A stretch of 64,000 nt of DNA from Steromphala cineraria (Eukaryota; Mollusca; Gastropoda; Trochida; Trochidae): the NCBI GenBank assembly GCA_916613615.1, contig OU744725.1, forward strand, positions 73,452,280 through 73,516,279, in the 5' to 3' direction. Every line of letters begins with the position of its first letter. The stretch's first letter is position 1. A model generated the notes under the pieces. The model searched no databases. It was given only the letters and a program-made list of their open reading frames with translations, and had not been told where the DNA came from. Of the stretch, positions 60,801 through 64,000 are shown in pieces. Both the position numbers and the translations under genes were made by a program.

Positions 60801-63800
60801 TGGTCAATGCGCATCTTCATGTGAAATTTCAAGTCTCTAAGTGCATTTTGAAAAATTTCCCCATGTTAAAATTTTCCAAATCCGAAATTTCAATTTTTGA
60901 AGCCCTGTCAAAACCGGAAATGACTGTTCGCGATCGATTTTATTCTTGATTCTTGTAGACCTTATTCATGTCTAGCTCTCATGCAAAAGTGATGAAATTC
61001 TATGGCCAGGTTTTTGAGCTATGAGCCCTTGAAGTTTGCGATTTTTCGTTTTTGGTCAACTTTGAGAGGTCACAGTTTGAAAAGTATTAAAGCTAGGACT
61101 TTGAAAATTGTCTAAATTTGAAGAACTATGCTTCAGCTACATATTGTGCAAAGTTCAATTCTCTGGAACAAGTATCTTCAGAGAAGAAGAGTTTCAAAGA
61201 TGGTAGGGGTCAGAAATGGTCAAAAATGCACTAAAAGCAAGATGGCGGCCAAGTCACGTGACTTAGAGATTTTTCATGATTAACTTTTTTCTTCCTCTGG
61301 TCAATGCGCATCTTCTAGTAAAATTTCAAGTCTGTAAGTGCATTTTGAAAAAATTTCCCATGTTAAAATTTCAAATTTGTAATGGCTGTATACCGGAAAC
61401 GGAAGTAGATATCCGGAAACGGATTTCGATTGTATAGGGTTCAGCGCAGATGCTATCAGTGCTGTAAGTTTCATGCAAGTAGCTTCAGTCGTTAATGCGC
61501 TAGAGCTTCCACAAAATTGTGTAAATAATAATAATAAAAACTAGGGTTGCCCAGGCAACTCTGACGGTCTTCAGACCGCTGTTCAATTCGTAAGGTGCAT
61601 TTTAATGTATCACAATGCTGGAATGTCATTAGGCATCATCTTGAGCAATTTGCATGTCTCTGGTAGTCCATTTCCGGTCAAAATGTGCAAAGTCGTACAG
61701 TAAATTCAAAATGGCGCCTAAACCACGTGACCTACGAAGTCGTCATGATTGCCTTTTTTCTTCCTCAGGTCAATGCGCATCTTCATGTCAAATTTCAAGT
61801 CTCTAAGTGCATTTTGAAAATTTTGCCCATGTTAAAATTTTCCAAATCCGAAATTTCAATTTTTGAAGCCCTGTAAAAACCGGAAATGACTGTTCGCGAC
61901 CGATTTTATTCTTTATTCTTGTAGACCTTATTCATGTCTAGCTCTCATGCAAAAATGATGAAATTCCACGGCTAGGTTTTTGAGCTATGAGCCCTTGAAG
62001 TTTGCGATTTTTCGTTTTCGGTCAACTTTGAAAGGTCACAGTGACCTAACTAATAATGCTAGGAGTCTGAAAGTAGGAATTTTTAAAGAACAATGCTTAA
62101 GCTACAAACTGTGCAAATGTCAGCTCTCTAGTGCAAGTATCTTCAGAGGAGAAGATTTTCAAAGGTGGTAGGGGTCAGAAATGGTCAAAAATGCACTAAA
62201 AACAAGATGGCCACCAAGTCACGTGACTGAGATGTTTGTCATGATTGACTTTTTTGTTCAGCAGGTCAATGCGCATCTTCATGTGAAATTTCAAGTCTGT
62301 AAGTGCATTTTGAAAACATTTCCCATGTTAAATTTTCAAATTTGTAATGGCTGTAGACCGGAAACGGAAGTAGATATCCGGAAATGGATTTCCATTGTAC
62401 AGGGTTCAGCACAGAGGCTATCAGTGCTGAAAGTTTCATGCAAGTAGCTACAGTCGTTAATGCGCTACAGCTTCCACAAAATTGTGTAAATAATAATAAT
62501 AATAATAATAAAAATAATAAACAGGATAATAACAATAGGTCTTTGACTTTCGTCTGAAGACCTAATAATAAACAGGATAATAACAATAGGTCTTTGACTT
62601 TCGTCTGAAGACCTAACTAGGGTTGCCCAGGCAACTCTGACGGTCTTCAGACCGCTGTTTTATTCGTAAGGTTCATTTAAATGTATCATAATGCTGGACC
62701 GTCATTAAACATCGTCTGAAGCAATGTGCAAGGCTCTAGAAGCATTTTGGCAGTCCATTTCCGTTCAAAATGTGTAAGGTCGTACAATAAATTCAAAATG
62801 GCGCCTAAACCACATGACCTACGAAGTCGTCATGATTGCCTTTTTTCTTCCTCTGGTCAACGCGCATCTTCATGTGAAATTTCAAGTCTGTAAGTGCATT
62901 TTGAAAATTTTGCCCATGTTAAAATTTTCCGAATCCGAAATTTCAATTTTTGAAGCCCTGTAAAAACCGGAAATGACTGTTCGCGATCGATTTTATTCTT
63001 GATTCTTGTAGACCTTATTCATGTCTAGCTCTCATACAAAAATCATGAAATTCTATGGCCAGGTTTTTGAGCTATGAGCCCTTGAAGTTTGCGATTTTTC
63101 GTTTTTGGTCAACTTTGAGAGGTCACAGTTTGAAAAGTATTTAAGCTAGGACTTTGAAAATTGTCTAAATTTGAAGAACTATGCATTAGCTACATATTGT
63201 GCAACGTTCAGTTCTCTGGTGCAAGTATCTTCAGAGAAGAAGAGTTTCAAAGGTGGTAGGGGTCAGAATTGGTCAAAAATGCACTAAATGCAAGATGGCG
63301 GCCAAGTCACGTGACTTAGAGATTGTTCGTGGTTGACTTTTTTCTTTCTCAGGTCAATGCGCATCTTCATGTGAAATTTCAAGTCTCTAAGTGCAATCTG
63401 CATGTCTCTGGACGTCCATTTCTGATCAAAATGTGCAAGGTTGTACAGTAAATTCAAAATGGCGCCTAAACCACGTGACCTACGAAGTCGTCATGATTGC
63501 CTTTTTTCTTCCTCTGGTCAATGCGCATCTTCATGTGAAATTTCAAGTCTCTAAGTGCATTTTGAAAAATTTGCCCATGTTAAAATTTTCCGAATCCGAA
63601 ATTTCAATTTTTGAAGCCCTGTAAAAACCGGAAATGACTGTTCGCGATCTATTTTATTCTTGATTCTTGTAGACCTTATGCATGTCTAGCTCTCATGCAA
63701 AAATGATGAAATTCCACGGCTAGGTTTTTGAGCTATGAGCCCTTGAAGTTTGCGATTTTTCGTTTTCGGTCAACTTTGAAAGGTCACAGTTTCGAAAGTA

Positions 63801-64000
63801 TTAAAGCTAGGACTCTGAAATGAGATAGATATAGAAAACAATGCTTCAGCTACAAACTGTGCAAATGTCAGCTCTCTAGTGCAAGTATCTTCAGAGGAGA
63901 AGATTTTCAAAGGTGGTAGGGGTCCGAAATGGTCAAAAATGCACTAAAAACAAGATGGCCGCCAAGTCACGTGACTGAGAGATTTGTCATGATTGACTTT
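54884..64000. repeat. Complex satellite, units of about 1.0-1.7 kb
   Basis: Units start AACTAGGGTTGCCCAGGCAA then CTCTGACGGTCTTCAGACCG near 54884, 56429, 57577, 59271, 60562, 61540 and 62615. Most end CAGCTTCCACAAAATTGTGT then (AAT)n. Within units a sub-repeat of about 500 bp is used one to three times: a TCCATTTCCG start, an ATGGCG...CACGTGAC composite, and AAATTTCAAGTCTCTAAGTG. The segment from 57577 onward recurs from 62616 at a constant offset of 5039 bp with very few changes. Many short repeated frames are artefacts. The array runs past the right edge. Confidence 0.9.
59226..59270. repeat. Palindromic spacer inside the satellite
   Basis: AACAGGATAATAACAATAGG leads into TAGGTCTTTGACTTTCGTCT and GAAGACCTA, whose ends pair. 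The same spacer occurs twice in tandem at about 62518-62614. Confidence 0.75.

Noticed and set aside
55224..63624. Repeated + strand frames such as NSKWRLNHVTYEVVMIAFFL
   Set aside because: The same short frame recurs once or twice per satellite unit, with differing ends and frequent stops. No splice or start conservation.

Overview
The window is animal nuclear DNA. Genes are split by many GT-AG introns, coding density is low, CpG is not avoided, and there is a short TTAGGG-type telomeric run. The dispersed repeats (AGCTCATC-ended elements, repeats rich in TGACCTTTGACCT, AATAAT-tailed short elements) are of kinds I associate with marine molluscs. A bivalve or related mollusc is my best guess, but no taxonomic marker was searched.

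Layout. 1-2178: a 63-bp tandem array running straight into the exon that encodes the active-site cysteine of an executioner-type caspase (+ strand, 3' part only, stop at 3331). 3.4-8.2 kb: intergenic, with two weak exon candidates and a tandem palindromic repeat at 6.0-7.5 kb. 8220-9321: TIMM13 (+), complete in three exons. 38122-10812: LTN1/Listerin (- strand), complete. I could phase 31 exons giving about 1733 residues, from [16 protein letters not shown] to the C-terminal RING; TIMM13 and LTN1 converge. 38.1-43.5 kb: intergenic, with a decayed FLYWCH/MULE transposon and several foldback elements. 43602-50644: an AGPAT-family acyltransferase (+), complete in six exons, with altered catalytic motifs and about 64 copies of a 47/48-bp array running into its last exon. 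50.6-54.4 kb: intergenic repeats, a tRNA-like element and a candidate first exon. 54448-54556: a lone PRMT3-like terminal exon (+). 54.9 kb to the end: a complex satellite with 1.0-1.7 kb units and recurrent YY1-plus-E-box composites.

The main discovery candidate is a shared architecture at three unrelated genes, on both strands. At the caspase, AGPAT and LTN1 loci, the sequence spanning a 3' splice site has been tandemly duplicated: the end of the intron (branch-site-like motif, pyrimidines, AG) plus the first codons of the next exon. All decoy copies lie in the intron upstream, and the last copy is the functional exon start. The caspase array has at least 34 copies and each carries the catalytic A-C-Q-G codons. 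The AGPAT array has about 64 copies carrying G-K-V-I-M-N-C. The LTN1 site has only three copies and looks like an early stage. This amounts to arrays of competing 3' splice sites, with in-frame stops in most units, produced by minisatellite growth at intron-exon junctions. Splicing consequences are inferred and untested.
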